A DNA stretch of 64,000 bases from Synchiropus splendidus (lineage: Eukaryota > Chordata > Actinopteri > Syngnathiformes > Callionymidae): assembly GCF_027744825.2 (NCBI RefSeq), contig NC_071347.1:19230001-19294000 (forward strand), read 5' to 3'. The position numbers were made by a program, and so were the translations under genes. The notes under the pieces are model-generated. The model searched no databases. It worked only from the letters and a program-made list of their open reading frames with translations, and was not told the DNA's origin. Below, piece after piece: positions 1 through 12,720 of the stretch (position 1 is its first letter; every line of letters begins with the position of its first letter).

Positions 1-1599
1 TTTCTTCAAAAATACAATTTGATTTTTCTCATTTATTTATCTAAAATATTTCTATATTTTTCCACAGTATTATGAGAAAGTGTTGTCAAATATATTTAGT
101 CAGGATTTACGGATGAAAAAACATTAAATATAAATCTTCTCAAACTCTGTTATATAAAGAATATCAAATCTAATAATCATTTAATTTATACAGAATTTTT
201 ACATTTCACTTTTATTTTGATTTTTTTTGTATAAAGTGTCTAACTTTCAGGGTTACTAAATAGTATGAAGTTAAAATTGAAATTGAATTGAAACTCAATA
301 ATTTCATGGCTATATCTATTCATCCTGACACATTATTGCGTTAAATGTGTGTGAAACGCTGTGAATCATCCTTTGTTTTCGTCACTAAACGTAAGAATCA
401 ACTCCAATTTCTCCATAAATATTTGCAGGACTGAGAGACTTTCCGGCAGGATTACATAGAGAGGAGCACTTGTACGTTTGTTTCTCTCCGGCGGTGAATG
501 TTATCCATAGGCAACAGATATTTTATGGCTCTTATGGTCGCAAGACAGATGCGATGTCACAACAGCGGATCCCTCGAGCAACCTCAAAGCCTGCAATGAT
601 GAGGGGTTTATTTTTGAACTACAGGAAAGGCTTTCTGCAGATTAATTCCCATGTATGGTTCCCATTGTGGGAGAAACAAATTGGGCTTTACGGAATTAGC
701 GCTTGTGTGTGTGCGCGCCGCATAAATCTCAAATCTATTCTTGAAACCTACGATTGTGTTTAATGTGATTGGATGCCAGTGCACCGCCTTGGAGAAGCCT
801 CTCCTGACTGGATTAGAGTCCAGTCATGAAGGCTCCCTCATTCTTCATTGACCATGGAATCTGATGTTTACATGTGTACGCCGGTGCTTGGAGAGTATTT
901 GCTGAAGGTCATCGGGGATCACAGTGTGCCATTAATAATTCTCCAAATCATCCAACATCTCCATCTGTTCCGTCGCATCCGTCTCGCCACTTCAAAGACG
1001 GCAACCGCGGGTTAGCGCTAAACCTGCGCCCCAGCGGCGGTGTCGGGGGCGGGGAAGCGCGTCTGACGGTCGGGTCACGGTGCGGGCTCGACGCTTCATT
1101 TCTCTTCATGATCATGAGCTCCGAGGTGAAAAGGACACTTCTCGGGATCCTACAGCGCAGCATACAAATGCTATTGATGGGTAGTAACACTTCAAATGGT
1201 ATGAGAGTACTTCCAAGTTAGTTCATTAATATCTAGCTATGCTGCTAGTGACAATTTAATTCTGGTGGAAGTAGGGACCCAGTTCACAAACTAGCAGAAG
1301 ATGCATCAGCTATGTGGCGCCCCATGTTCTTCGATACGCTTTCTTGGTTTCTTGTTTTTCTGTGTCCATGCTAATGCTTGTTATGTGCTTGCGTCATGTG
1401 AATGTGTTTGCAACACAGCACAGCAAAAGGTGAGTGGCACCAAAATCCAACCTACAATGTGATGTCGGAACCTTTTCGTAGACGAGGACCTACTATCGGG
1501 ATTTGTCCGATACAAAGTGTACTTCTATATTTAAGACAAAGCCAAGTTTACATTGTGGAACCAATGTTTTTCGACGCTGTGGCTCTGAAATTCTGGAGA
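1..1599. other. Non-coding; AT-rich then a short CpG-rich patch
   Basis: The first 470 bases are AT-rich with no recognisable element. A short GC/CpG-rich patch lies at about 1000-1095, with an Sp1-like gggggcgggg. No exon with credible coding content is visible. Confidence 0.4.
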
Positions 1600-2150
1600 A
1601 AGAGTAAACTCCAGCGACATGAGGAACTTGTTTTGGGCATTTTATTCATGATGTTTATTACGGTTACGAACAAAATGGTTTCAAACGATGTTAGTGTCGC
1701 TGGTCACACGCTGCCATGCCTTCTTTGCATCAGTATTGCTGTTCACCAATATATCCACCAGGGGGAGCAGCCAAGAGACAAAGGTTTATACAATGACAAA
1801 CTCCAAAACAAAGACGGCGACTGTGGAAGAAGTATCGATCATGTAGCTCAAACAAGGAAATGGAGGCAGCGTTGTAGGAGGTGAGGCCGTGAAATATGTC
1901 GCGACTGGAGGACGGAGAATTTCCGGCATTGTTACGTCTTCTTCATGTCTCAATAGAGCTGCGTGTCGGGTAGTAACAGCAACTCTGCCCCACATGGTTT
2001 CCGGTGGTACTGCTTCATTTGGTCAGCATCTGTAAACTTTGTGGAAACGTGCTGAAATACGGAGGAAATGAACGCAGAGCATGGACAGAAGTTTCTGTCC
2101 GGATCTGGATGTACAATACGTAACGTTGTGCATAAAGGGACCTTATGGCT
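1600..2150 (+). repeat. Dispersed repeat family A, copy 1
   Basis: This matches 39790-40280 in the same orientation along most of its length. Shared blocks include tttcaaac...cacacgc, ctgttcaccaat.tatcc, ccaccagggggagcag, caaactccaaaacaaa, cgcgactggag.cggagaat and a gtaacgttg end. By eye identity is roughly 75-80%. No coding capacity or class-defining termini were recognised. It carries a CTCF-like core at about 1755-1772. Confidence 0.75.
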
Positions 2151-3270
2151 CAGCTCTTAATTGAGTTACAGACTGTTTTGCTTTCTCTCATTTGTAGCGT
2201 TGTCATCAAGACGGGAGTCCGAGTCAAGACAGAGACCAATGAGGGGGTCAAGCCCAAACTGAATACTGAATGCAAAAGCATCAGTCTATTAGTCATATAG
2301 ACACACATGTATTCCTTGCTGTAAAAGAAGTATTTTTCCTCCAAACTGTAAGTTTGTTTACTTGGTCTTGGTCTTAACTCTCAACTCAACTTGGGCTCTC
2401 AAAGTCTCAAAGTCTTGGTGTTGGACTTGGTCTCTGCATGCCATTACATAAGCATTTGTTGTCGCCCCCTGCTGGCTGGAGTCAAACCAGCAGCGTCTTT
2501 GTAGTGGAACCGCTGTGTAGTGCATTTCTCCTTAAGAGGCTGCAGTGTTCTGCACTTAGCACTTTTAAACAAGTCTTTATTCATGTCAAACAGCAACGTT
2601 CCATCACACACTGTAGGCCCTCATCTGCATGTCTGGCAGCCTGTGCAGCCAAGTCTAAACAAGTCTCCATGACAGGCCCACTTCAGGAGTCCTGCAGGGA
2701 GTAAATGGATGTTTGGCAGAGGTGTGTGTGCCGCCTGGGCCTGGTGGGCACAGTGGGCGCGGAGGCAAGCATTTGGCGGAGTGAAAAATGGCCGTGTGCA
2801 CGAGATGGGGCGCACACTGCTGCGGCTGTGACAGGAAACAGTGAGACTCTCGCGCCTGCTGCTTTCTCCTTCACCTCCGATGATAGATATCATATCAAGT
2901 TCCTGTTGGGATTCGGCCCACGCCGGGATGCTGGAGTCACTTTCTCAATTGGAAAATTAGATGTGAGTTTTAATGTGAGGTGTTTCGTGTTTTTTAGTGG
3001 CAGGTTGTGAGTCGTCCCGTGTGTGTGTGTGTTACTTAAAATGAACTCGCTCACCAGTCTTGGCGAAGCACGTGTGAAAGCATTTGGACTGAAGTGAAGA
3101 GAGAAACGGCTGTAGATGGGGCTGGAACTGTACATCCAGCCGCTGCATCCGCACCCTGGCTGAGGAAGGAGTTTAGAGTCTCTGCATTTACTTCCTGTTT
3201 TACACTTGATGTGAAGATGTTTGGATTTTTATCCTGGCATTTATGACTCAAATCTTCTGAATTCTTATTG
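2151..3270. other. Non-coding stretch with a CTCF-like motif
   Basis: No exon or repeat is recognised. On the minus strand 2462-2478 reads ccagcagggggcgac, a good CTCF-core match. Confidence 0.35.
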
Positions 3271-3274
3271 TCTG

Positions 3275-4395
3275 TGTGTCTCTGAACTTCCGATTTCAGA
3301 CTTTCCTCTTCTTAATTCAAGCTTTCTTCACGTGTAGCATCTTAGTTCTGACCTTCTTTTTCGTCTTAGACCTTCTTAATTCTGATATTCCCAATGTTTG
3401 ACATTTTTAAATCAGACTTTCTTTATGTGTTGGACTCTAATTCAGACTTCCTCTAACTTTCAGACCTTAATGACGTTAATTCAGAGTTCCCTCTTGACTC
3501 AGAGTTGCTTAAGTCAGACTTTCTTCTTGCAGACTCTCGTCATATATCTTTTTAATCTAGACCTCCGTCATGTTCCTGACCTTTTGAATTCAGACTTAGT
3601 CCATCTCTCGTCTTGATCTAGACTGTTAATTCAGACTTTAGGTTTCAGACTCTAATTCAGACTTCTTCTAACTCTCTAATTCCTGCTTAATGTTTTATTA
3701 CTTTAAACTTAAATTACCATAATTCAGAGTTCCCTCTTGACTCAGAGTTGCTTAAGTCAGACTTTCTTCTTACAGACTCTCGTCACATATCTTCTTAATC
3801 TATACTTTCATCATGTTTCTGACCTTTTGAATTCAGATTTAGTCCACGTCACGTCTTGATCTACACTGTTGATTCAGACTTTCTTAATGTTTTAGACTGT
3901 AATTCAGACTTCCTCCAACTTTCAGAGTTTAATTCCTACTTAATGTTTTATTACTTAAAACTTAAATTACCATAATTCAGAGTTCCCTCTTGACTCAGAG
4001 TTGCTTCAGTCAGACTTTGTTCTTGCAGACTGTTATCATAGGTCTTCTAAATCTAGACTTTCGTCATGTTTCTGACCTTTTGAATTCAGACTTAGTCCAC
4101 GTCTCGTCTTGATCTACACTGTTGATTCAGACTTTCTTAATGTTTTAGACTCTAATTCAGACTTCCTCCAACTTTCAGAGTTTAATTCCTACTTAATGTC
4201 TTATGACTTTAAACTTAAATTACCATAATTCAGAGTTCCCTCTTGACTCAGAGTTGCTGAACTCAGACTTTCTTCTTGCAGACTCTAGTCACATATCTTC
4301 TTAATCTAGACTTTTGTTATGTTTCTGACCTTTTGAATTCAGACTTAGTCCACGTTTCGTCTTGATCTAAACTGTTAATTCAGACTTTCTTCGAG
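3275..4395 (+). repeat. Tandem array, period about 243-253 bp
   Basis: The block tcagagttccctcttgactc recurs at 3481, 3724, 3977 and 4230. Shared flanks include ttcagactttctt, gaccttttgaattcagact, tcgtcttgatct and ttaccataattcagag. Within each unit a looser TTCAGACTT-type motif repeats every 15-40 bases, so the unit seems to have grown from a shorter one. About 4.3 copies are present. Confidence 0.85.
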
Positions 4396-4789
4396 TGACG
4401 CCCATTAATACACAGCATCAATAGAAATAATCCTTTCATTACATTTACTCCACAGATCGGAGTCACCTCGAGTGATGTGGACTAACCAGCCAACTTGCCC
4501 TGCAGGCCTGTTGTCTATTTCTAAAAAGAACTGTGGCTGATATTTCTCCTCTGAAATTGTTGTTATCAAACATAGACATTTTTTTTCTCCATTCAATACG
4601 ACTACGGTTAGAACCATCTTCTTTCCACCGCCTGTCAACTATCCAGCAGCCTGCACTTCAGAGGAAAGGTCATTGCCGTCTTTGCGCAGTGGAAACGCAA
4701 TCCACCACCAACTTGAGCTTTAAAACCACAAAAAGAAGAAGCGATTCACCATCTTAATAATCAATGTCTTGACCCTCGCGTGAAATAAA

Positions 4790-5610
4790 ACACTGATATT
4801 TTCTGTTTTCCTTCGCTGCCCTAAGTTGCGAGAGCGTTCCTCCTGCTTCACCCCCACCCGCGCTCTGCTGAGGAAGCACCTGCGTCCATGAGTAAGTCCG
4901 CCATCATTGCGCCCAGGGCTCCTCTACTGTACTGCAGGGCTGACCAGTGAGTCCGCTCACATCACCGTCAGCTCCAAACTGCTTAGCCTGGCCAATTTGA
5001 ATTTCACATCTCTGCTGACTCATAACCTTGTCAGGACCTTTTTTCTTTATCATGTCGGTGCCCCTGGTGGACGCTCCTCTCAGGCAATATTAGAATTCAT
5101 TATTCAGGCTCCAATGTGAGTCGCAATTAAACAGATTTTTGTCATAAAAAAAAAAAAAAAAAAAAAACAAAACAATCCTTTGTTTTGGCTGGATGGCGGC
5201 GCTGCTCGTGAGCCTGGTGTCTTATAAGGTGCCTCGCGTCCAGTCACAATATTTAAATGAAGGCTTGGACAGGAAGTGAGTTTGGCTGATGACACACAGT
5301 GTGAGTGCGAGGTAAGAGGCAGCGCGCCGCTGTGCCGGCGACGCCGCGCCTCGGATCAACACGATAACCGGAGACTGATTGAGCTCTGAACATCCACAGG
5401 AAGCTGAGCGTCGGGGTTCAAGGTTATCTGGACAAATCAGACTCCTGTTTCCATTCCTGCCGTCTCACCGACCAGCCAGCCGTTCGGGGCAAGCCACGGA
5501 ATTAGCAATTCTGATGTCTGCGAGCAAGTCTGGCAGGGGAATGCCTGTGCATCCTAATGCCGCCATTAAACATTCATGTCCGTCCGGGGGAAGTGCTGCA
5601 TGTACAAAAT
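4790..5610. other. CpG-richer non-coding block
   Basis: GC/CpG content is higher than its surroundings (4820-4900 and 5300-5360). It holds an ATGA/gtaagt at 4888-4896 and a strong donor-like gag/gtaagag near 5312. It could be an alternative first exon or an enhancer, but nothing proves transcription. A poly(A) run lies at 5146-5167. Confidence 0.3.
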
Positions 5611-5837
5611 AAGTCATCGCGGTTTTTTTTTATCTTCAGCACTTTAAGGAAGGCTGTCAAACATCAACCCTTCAATGAGGTTAAATGGACCGGGCCAAGC
5701 GGAGGATGGCGGAATCTGTCGGCTCGACCCCTTTCCTGTTATTGCTACATAGATGTGTGTTTGGAGTGATTTTTTTTTCATCACGTGACGTCAGTTTAGT
5801 TTAATAAACTCTTGGTATTCCTTGGTGGAGTTGAGAT

Positions 5838-5960
5838 GTTGGTCAAACTCAAGGCCCGGGGGCCAAATCTGCCCCGCCAAGTCATCGTATGTGACTCTCA
5901 AGAGCTTTAAATACATGTAGTTGTTACAAATTAAGCGCTAAAAACTAGCTGGCCTCCTTC
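5838..5960. repeat. Repeat fragment of the ggcccgggggccaaat type
   Basis: The sequence gtcaaactcaaggcccgggg followed by gccaaatctg is typical of hAT-derived fish repeats. Related pieces occur at 32585-32660 and 49316-49690. Termini were not found. Confidence 0.4.
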
Positions 5961-6329
5961 GTGCGTTTGTGTTTTTGGCCTGTGATTTGGACTGTATTTG
6001 TGTTTTTGGCCCCATGTCTGATTGAGTTTACCATTTTGGAAATGTTCCTAAATACATTCACATACCAAAGATTAAAAGAATGTTTTGCATTCTCTCAGTC
6101 GGAACTCTTGTGATACTCACTTTGATCGTCTTTTAAGTCAAACTCGATAGTAAAATACTGGTATGATATATATCGCTATTCAGGTAGCTCTGTGACATCC
6201 AGTAATCATTGAAAACACTGAGCTAGATAGCGTTCTTGCACTAATGCCTACACTGTAAAACCACAGTTTGTTTGTTTTTTTTGTTTTTTTTAAGTACTGA
6301 AGTAAAGTAACTGAAATAAAGTCCCGGTC

Positions 6330-6595
6330 ACTGCGCATGGTTACATCGGAAAATCGGAGAATCTTGAGTACACAATCCAAAGATAAAACAGGAAGAAATA
6401 AGCCGATTCGTCTGGTGGGTTTTCTCGTTGCAAACAGGGTGCGTATTTATCAAAGCCTTGCCTACATTCGAACAAGGCACAACACTCGAGAATAGCTTTT
6501 GTGGATGATCTTGTGTTCCAACTTTGATCAAGCTTTGAGGTAGCTCCCCTCACCAACTTCTCACTTCTGAAGTAACTGGAACACAACATACCGTG
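6330..6595 (-). repeat. Dispersed repeat family B, copy 1 (minus)
   Basis: Its reverse complement shares blocks with 7725-8035: gttccagtta, gtttgcaac.agaaaac, cttcctgttt and ttggattgtgtactc. The two copies face each other about 1.1 kb apart. Class unknown. Confidence 0.55.
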
Positions 6596-6839
6596 TTGCT
6601 ATTAGCGTTAGCATTGCTGTGCTAATGTCTACGCTCCTGAAGCATCATCAAAGTAAATGATCACACCAAGCATCCTTTACAAATGGCGGGAAGCTGAGTC
6701 ACCAGCCAGAGACTCAGAGTAGAGCAGCCTGATTCCCGATGTTTTACTAGGAGACACCTGAGATTTGAATCGGCCCACCAGTAATGCACGCTGGCCTCGG
6801 CTGGACCGGATGTCAATGAGGTTGAGGGACGGCGAGCCA

Positions 6840-7370
6840 GGAATGGATGTGGCCGTTATGTAAGACGGCCTTATCAGCCGTACCCGCCTGCTGTGAGCAG
6901 CAGCCCAGCTTCCCTCGGCGCCCCCCCCCCTTCCCGGTGCGCCCAAACCATGGGCCTTCATTAGCTGGGCTAAATATCCTCGTTCTCTGCAATCTCTATC
7001 ATTTCTTGCCTGGAGGCAATCCGATAATTACCTGTTCTCATTTCCCCTCCTTCTGGCCAGCAGGGAAGTCTTCTGACTTGCATTAGTTTGCATGAAATAT
7101 TATCTGAATATTGCACATTTCTCCATCCTGCCGCCTCTGACACGCGAAAATGTGGAGTCGCGAGTGATTGACAGGTGTCTGTCTTTCATTTCCCCCCGAG
7201 AACAGTTTTCTTTGTTCTGGAGTTGCAGGAGGAATTTTGATGGAAGCAGAATTGAGTGTGTAATGTGTATAAAAAGCTTTGTTGCTTTGTTTAACCTCCA
7301 TCTGCCATTATTTCTGAGCCGTATTGTTATTCATGACGTCGCTCTTTGTTACCCCACAGTGTAGGTGTTC
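6840..7370. other. Candidate conserved non-coding element
   Basis: A complex sequence free of low-complexity tracts and recognisable repeats, with dense AT-rich regulator motifs (cattagctgg, ccgataattacc, cattagtttgcat, including an octamer-like TTTGCAT). The RORA locus is known for regulatory sequence in long introns. No alignment could be run, so this is inference. Confidence 0.3.
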
Positions 7371-7724
7371 AAGAACTCGCAGCCGTTTTGAATTTCGAAT
7401 TTGCGAGCGGTTCTTTTTTGTTCGCACATTAAAAAACGATCAGCAGGTTCTTAAAGAGTGTGGGAATTAAAAATAGGCTCGTTTTTGCCGGCTTCGGATC
7501 AGGTACTTGCTATTAGCCCTGCGTCAAGTTTCCATATCGGAGTCTACTGTTTAAATATGTCAGCCATTTTCTTCTGTTTTTTTTTTTTTGTCCCTGAGCA
7601 TTCGTGGTGTGTGATCATTATAACTGAATAAAAAGTCAAATCAAATAAAGGTACTGTGCTTCAACACAACAACTAGACGTTCCTCGAGGCTTTTGAATGC
7701 CATATGTGCTGTTTGATGAACACA

Positions 7725-8035
7725 GGCGACTTCGGTGTGTTCCAGTTATCCAAGTCGTAAACAAGACCGTGATATCCACTAGAGCTATACTCACACGTGT
7801 CTTGTCCAGATAGAAGCAACTTCTTGAGAAATATGTTCCGTTTGCAACAAGAAAACGGCAGCATGAAGAGGAAACACACATTTGTTTCCCTTGTGCTTCC
7901 TGTTTATGTTGGGGCAAGCCATCTTGGATTGTGTACTCTAGGTAGTGAGTCTTAAGGTGTGTTCCAGTTACATCGAAACACGGAGCCAGGAAGTGACCTC
8001 ACTGCCGAGTTCAGTGTGTTCCAGTGACCGAAGTT
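7725..8035 (+). repeat. Dispersed repeat family B, copy 2 (plus)
   Basis: Inverted relative of 6330-6595. It contains three gtgttccagt blocks (near 7737, 7961 and 8017) and the ttggattgtgtactc block near 7924. Confidence 0.55.
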
Positions 8036-8039
8036 GGCA

Positions 8040-9100
8040 AAGTGGCAATACACTTGCTAACATTTATGCCGCATCAGAATGCTAATAATACTAGCAAACA
8101 TAAGGGCATGGACTAGCTGTGATATCAGTTTAATCCTGATAATAAATTGATCCAAAAATGTTTGTGTCATCAAGTAAACTCAACTATTTCAACTGTAAAA
8201 ACTGCAACTCCGGCTCATTCAGGACGCTAGCTTGTTTCATTATGCTACTGAGCCATAAAATGCAATACAAATGAAGCTGTGTTTAAGAGCACAGTTTTGC
8301 CTTAATTTATATTTGTCTGTTACAAAGTTTTGTTTAGCGTATACTCTGAAAAACAAATACATGCGAATGTATTCAAATGCTAAAAAGGCAAACAGGTACC
8401 CTGCATTTAGCAATGAGATGCTAATAATGCTACACACAAAACTTTGTTTCATTTATATCCTTCTACTTCTTCAGCTTTTGTAGCACATGAAAAGCTGAAG
8501 TTCAGTTGAAGTTACGAAGACGTTCGTAATGACGTTTAGCTTGCTTTTTTTCCCACATTAGTGAACAAGAAAGCTGTCGTGCTGTTTTTCGACGACCTGG
8601 CATTGCTTTTGTATAACTTTGATGTCTGCATGCTAAGTCCGAGGCGTCCCTCAGTTTGCACGGAAGCTAGCGATGACCATGACTGAAGGTTCACCATGAA
8701 GAGGAATGAAGGGGGTTTGTACGTCATTGAAGAATTAGCGCCTGATTCAGATACGGAACAGTGACACTGCCTTGTTCTCCGATTCCCTCCATGTCCATCT
8801 TTAGCCTGTAATTCCCTTACGACTTGCTGCGCTCTGGTCAATAATAGCCACCCAAATAGCCAGAAACAAAACCACATCAGAGAAACACGCCTTTCAAGAC
8901 GGCGTCGCAAATGGAGCGTAAAATTCAGGTTTCCTCACTTCAGTCACGGCAGCCGCTCAGTTTCAGCGACATTACCATACAAACCAAGATGGTTTCATGT
9001 TTAGCGTTTAGCAGGAGATGTAAATATATGCTCAGACAATTCTGTGAAACTGATTACGGGGCGCCGTGTGTTCTGACACATCCCGCGCACACGCGACAGC
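8040..9100. other. Non-coding, no recognised element
   Basis: Mixed composition with scattered gctaataat and gctag motifs. No exon, RNA gene or clear repeat boundary was seen. Confidence 0.3.
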
Positions 9101-9104
9101 TGGT

Positions 9105-9930
9105 TAGCAATTAGAATAATCTTCTCCCTGGTAGCGATTTAGCTTTCATGAGTGCAGCTCACCTCAAATTGAAAATAAATTTATAGATAAATGCGGCTGC
9201 TGTTCAAACAAATTACACCGCCGCAACTCAAAGGAGCGCCGTTATTTATTTTGGCTGTAAAAGAGCAGTCGGTGGAAACAAACAAAGTGCTGTCAGATGA
9301 ATAATGATTCCACCCAGCAGTGGTGATTATTTCCCCACCCCACCTCATCATAGTAATTATACACACTATATCATTACAGTATCAAGTATTCATGACAGAT
9401 TAGCGCGATAATTGAAGCTTGCTCCAGGATTTCCAAAATCATTTTGCTGCCAGTAAAGTGGGATTTGCCGCGCCGGAGAGAAGCGCACGTTTTTGTTATC
9501 AAGGCAGAACTGTGGTGTTGGCTGCGTGTTCTTGATCGCAGATATAGAGGCGTACGCTCGCGCATTAGCTGACGCTGAAGTAAGATGAGGCTGTACATGT
9601 GATACATTGTTTCTCTCCGAGCTTCTGCTCTGGTGTATCTGGGCAAATCCCGTGGTGATGAGGAGTAGAATCTGTCATGGAGAAGGCATAAGCCTTTCAT
9701 ATGCATGCTGGAGATAAGAGGCAGCCATTTTATCAGGCAAGCTGTCGCCGCGACATGCTTGTGTGTTACGTGTCCCCGGGAGCGCCTCCAGAAACATGTC
9801 CATTAAATGACACGGCCCCGCGCTCGCCGACAGGACGCCCGGTTGGTTCGCGGCTCCAACCTGACAATTATGTCGATTACGGCGGGGCCGCGGTGTTGAC
9901 AAACCGCCGCCGAGAGATTTGCTGCACTTG
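9105..9930. other. Candidate conserved non-coding element
   Basis: A long complex block rich in homeodomain-type cores (attagaataat, gtgattatt, gtaattatac, gcgataattg, gcattagctg), without satellites or known repeat ends. It resembles developmental enhancers. Inference from composition only. Confidence 0.3.
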
Positions 9931-10257
9931 AGTGGAAGCTGTGTCCAAACTCCCCTGCTGTGGCTGCTTCTGTAATGTAACTAGCATGCAGGAGGATTGC
10001 AACGGGTTTTCGAGAAAAATTCCCCAAGCTTTGTGTTCTTTTGTGAGATGTTATAGCAGCCGGTGAACAGGCAGAAAAATGGATCTGGTGTGTCACAGAG
10101 GGAAAGAGAAATGGGTGGATGTGGTTTGTTTCAGTCCACAAAGAGGCTCGTGCTGTAATAAGGTTGCGACATTTCGGCCCTGTTCAGTGTAACGCTACGA
10201 CAGAAATATTGAGATTGTTTGAAACATACTGGTCAGGAGGAGCCGCTGAGGAAGTGC

Positions 10258-10403
10258 GGCTTTTAGCTAGGGGGACGGCCGATTCTCGACCGTGGCCTGT
10301 CCGCAATATACTGGCGTAATATGGCGGCCAAGCTACGGTCGAGAATCGGGCGTCCATTTTTTCATGTTTTGCAGACGCCCTGACGCCCCCCTAGCTAAAA
10401 GCC
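10258..10403. mobile_element. Foldback (MITE-like) element with nested inverted repeats
   Basis: ggcttttagctaggggg (10258-10274) is exactly inverted at 10387-10403. Inside, ccgattctcgaccgt (10279-10293) is exactly inverted at 10335-10349. The element is about 146 bp and can form a long hairpin. No clear target duplication was found, so the superfamily is open. Confidence 0.7.
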
Positions 10404-10518
10404 TGAGGTGGGGTGTGAGTTGCGTGCTAAGCTAAGGCTAATTCCGACTCATTTGTTGGTTAATAGTGCCAGCAGTTTTCAAATAAAGTGGCATCATACA
10501 ATTCTTATCATAATTTAG

Positions 10519-10551
10519 CTATTGTATTGTATTGTATTGTATTGTATTGTA
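10519..10551. repeat. Pentanucleotide microsatellite (ATTGT)n
   Basis: About six uninterrupted copies of attgt/tattg. Confidence 0.9.
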
Positions 10552-11850
10552 TTTTCTTGTGTTTAATATCAATGATATCTTAAAAATATCAAATATTTGA
10601 TGTGTTAGTTTGATAGCGATAGAAGCTACTGGTGATAGCATTGATCTGAAACTTAAGTTAAGCTTTTTAAAAAAGTCAAACTAAATATATTAAAGAGTAC
10701 AATGATGTGGAGTATATTACTCTGCAACAAAATATAAAATTGTGCCGATGAGATGATGGTTTAAGAGCGCGGATGTTGTGTGTCTGTGGCCATGTGAACA
10801 AAGGAAAACACCAGAAACGACGCCGGCGATGCTCCTTCTTTATTTCACGTCAGCGTTGATTCAGCGTGATTCTTTGAGGCGGAAAAAGATGAACCACCTC
10901 TCTCTATTGTATTATCCTACTCACGCTGCATATTCTTTCCTGCAACAGCGGTAATAACAGTGAAGCCCTTTCATTCGACCAGAGCGTTTTGTTCAGCAGC
11001 GAACTCGCCAGGTGCGAGGATTCCGCCGTGTGTTTTTGGAAGGTGGGAATTTATTGCTTTAATACTGTTAGAGTGATGATACAAAAGCTTCCCCTGCTGA
11101 GAGATTTACTGGCAATAAGACGTGGAGATTACAGTGGAACACCGAGGTCAGGAACTGTTCTATAATGGTTCACTTGAGCTCCAGTCTGGTCATGTAAGCA
11201 CAAGGCTGAGAGCAGCTGGGGATGTGCCAGAGCAGTGATTTGTATCTTCAGTTACCTCGGCGAGAAAGTCGGACCTGATCAATGTGAAGTGTTATTGCCC
11301 ACTGAGAACATGACATGTTTTTTGTGTGTGTGTGTGTGTTGCTAGAGTGCTATAATGTAGAGAGGCAGGCGGGACGCTGCCTCTGAGATCAGCCCTCGCA
11401 CGTCCCCCTCACTTCTCTTACGTAACAGCGAAGCTGGAGTTAGCAAACATCGGAGGTCAGCTGGTTAATGGGACAAAGGAAATTCTGGTCGCTGACAGGA
11501 GCAGCGTGAGCACTGCAGGGTGGCATCGAGAGATATAAGACAACCATGGTGTTGATAGTAGTCTGATCCCTAGTGTGTATTTTCTCACTACTATTCACTG
11601 TATTTGTGTATTCATTATTTTTATATACATACAGCTGAGTTTTTATTGTTTTGGTATTTATTATATTTTGTATTATTTTGATATTTTATTATTATTATTA
11701 TTTTTGCAGAATGTAGAATATCGATTTTTATTTCCTGTTTCGACATATATTTATAACATCACATGTTTATATTGTTGATTGTTGGCAATTTTACTGATGA
11801 TGCTCATGTACTGGTGCTGTAGCAGTCGAGACCACCTCCTGAGATCGAGT
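10552..11850. other. Non-coding, no recognised element
   Basis: No exon or defined repeat was found. A short (TG) run lies at 11322-11339, and the last 280 bases are AT-rich. Confidence 0.3.
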
Positions 11851-11853
11851 CAA

Positions 11854-12450
<597 letters not shown>

Positions 12451-12720
12451 CACAGTGGGGAAATTCAACTTGTCACAGCAGCCAATGACAACAAAGACAT
12501 TGGCACAAATCAAAGACATTAAAGGTACACAACATCAAAGACAAAAGACAAAGCATCAGCATTCAAAACAAAGCAATAGACAGACAGACAGTTAAGTGGA
12601 CTGAACAGTGAATCGACTGGTCCTGAGTCCAGCTCAAGCGGATGCCCTCGGCACCAGGCTAAGACCAGGTCTTGACACAGAGACTTGTCGGCACCACACC
12701 ATCTCTTATTGTTTTTCCTC
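12451..12720 (-). mobile_element. Retroposon 3' end fragment (LINE-like), minus strand
   Basis: Read on the minus strand it ends gctgctgtgacaagttgaat and then ttccccactgtgatc, running into (ATCT)n. This is a common 3' tail of fish non-LTR retroposons. The family is not assigned and the 5' limit is vague. Confidence 0.5.
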
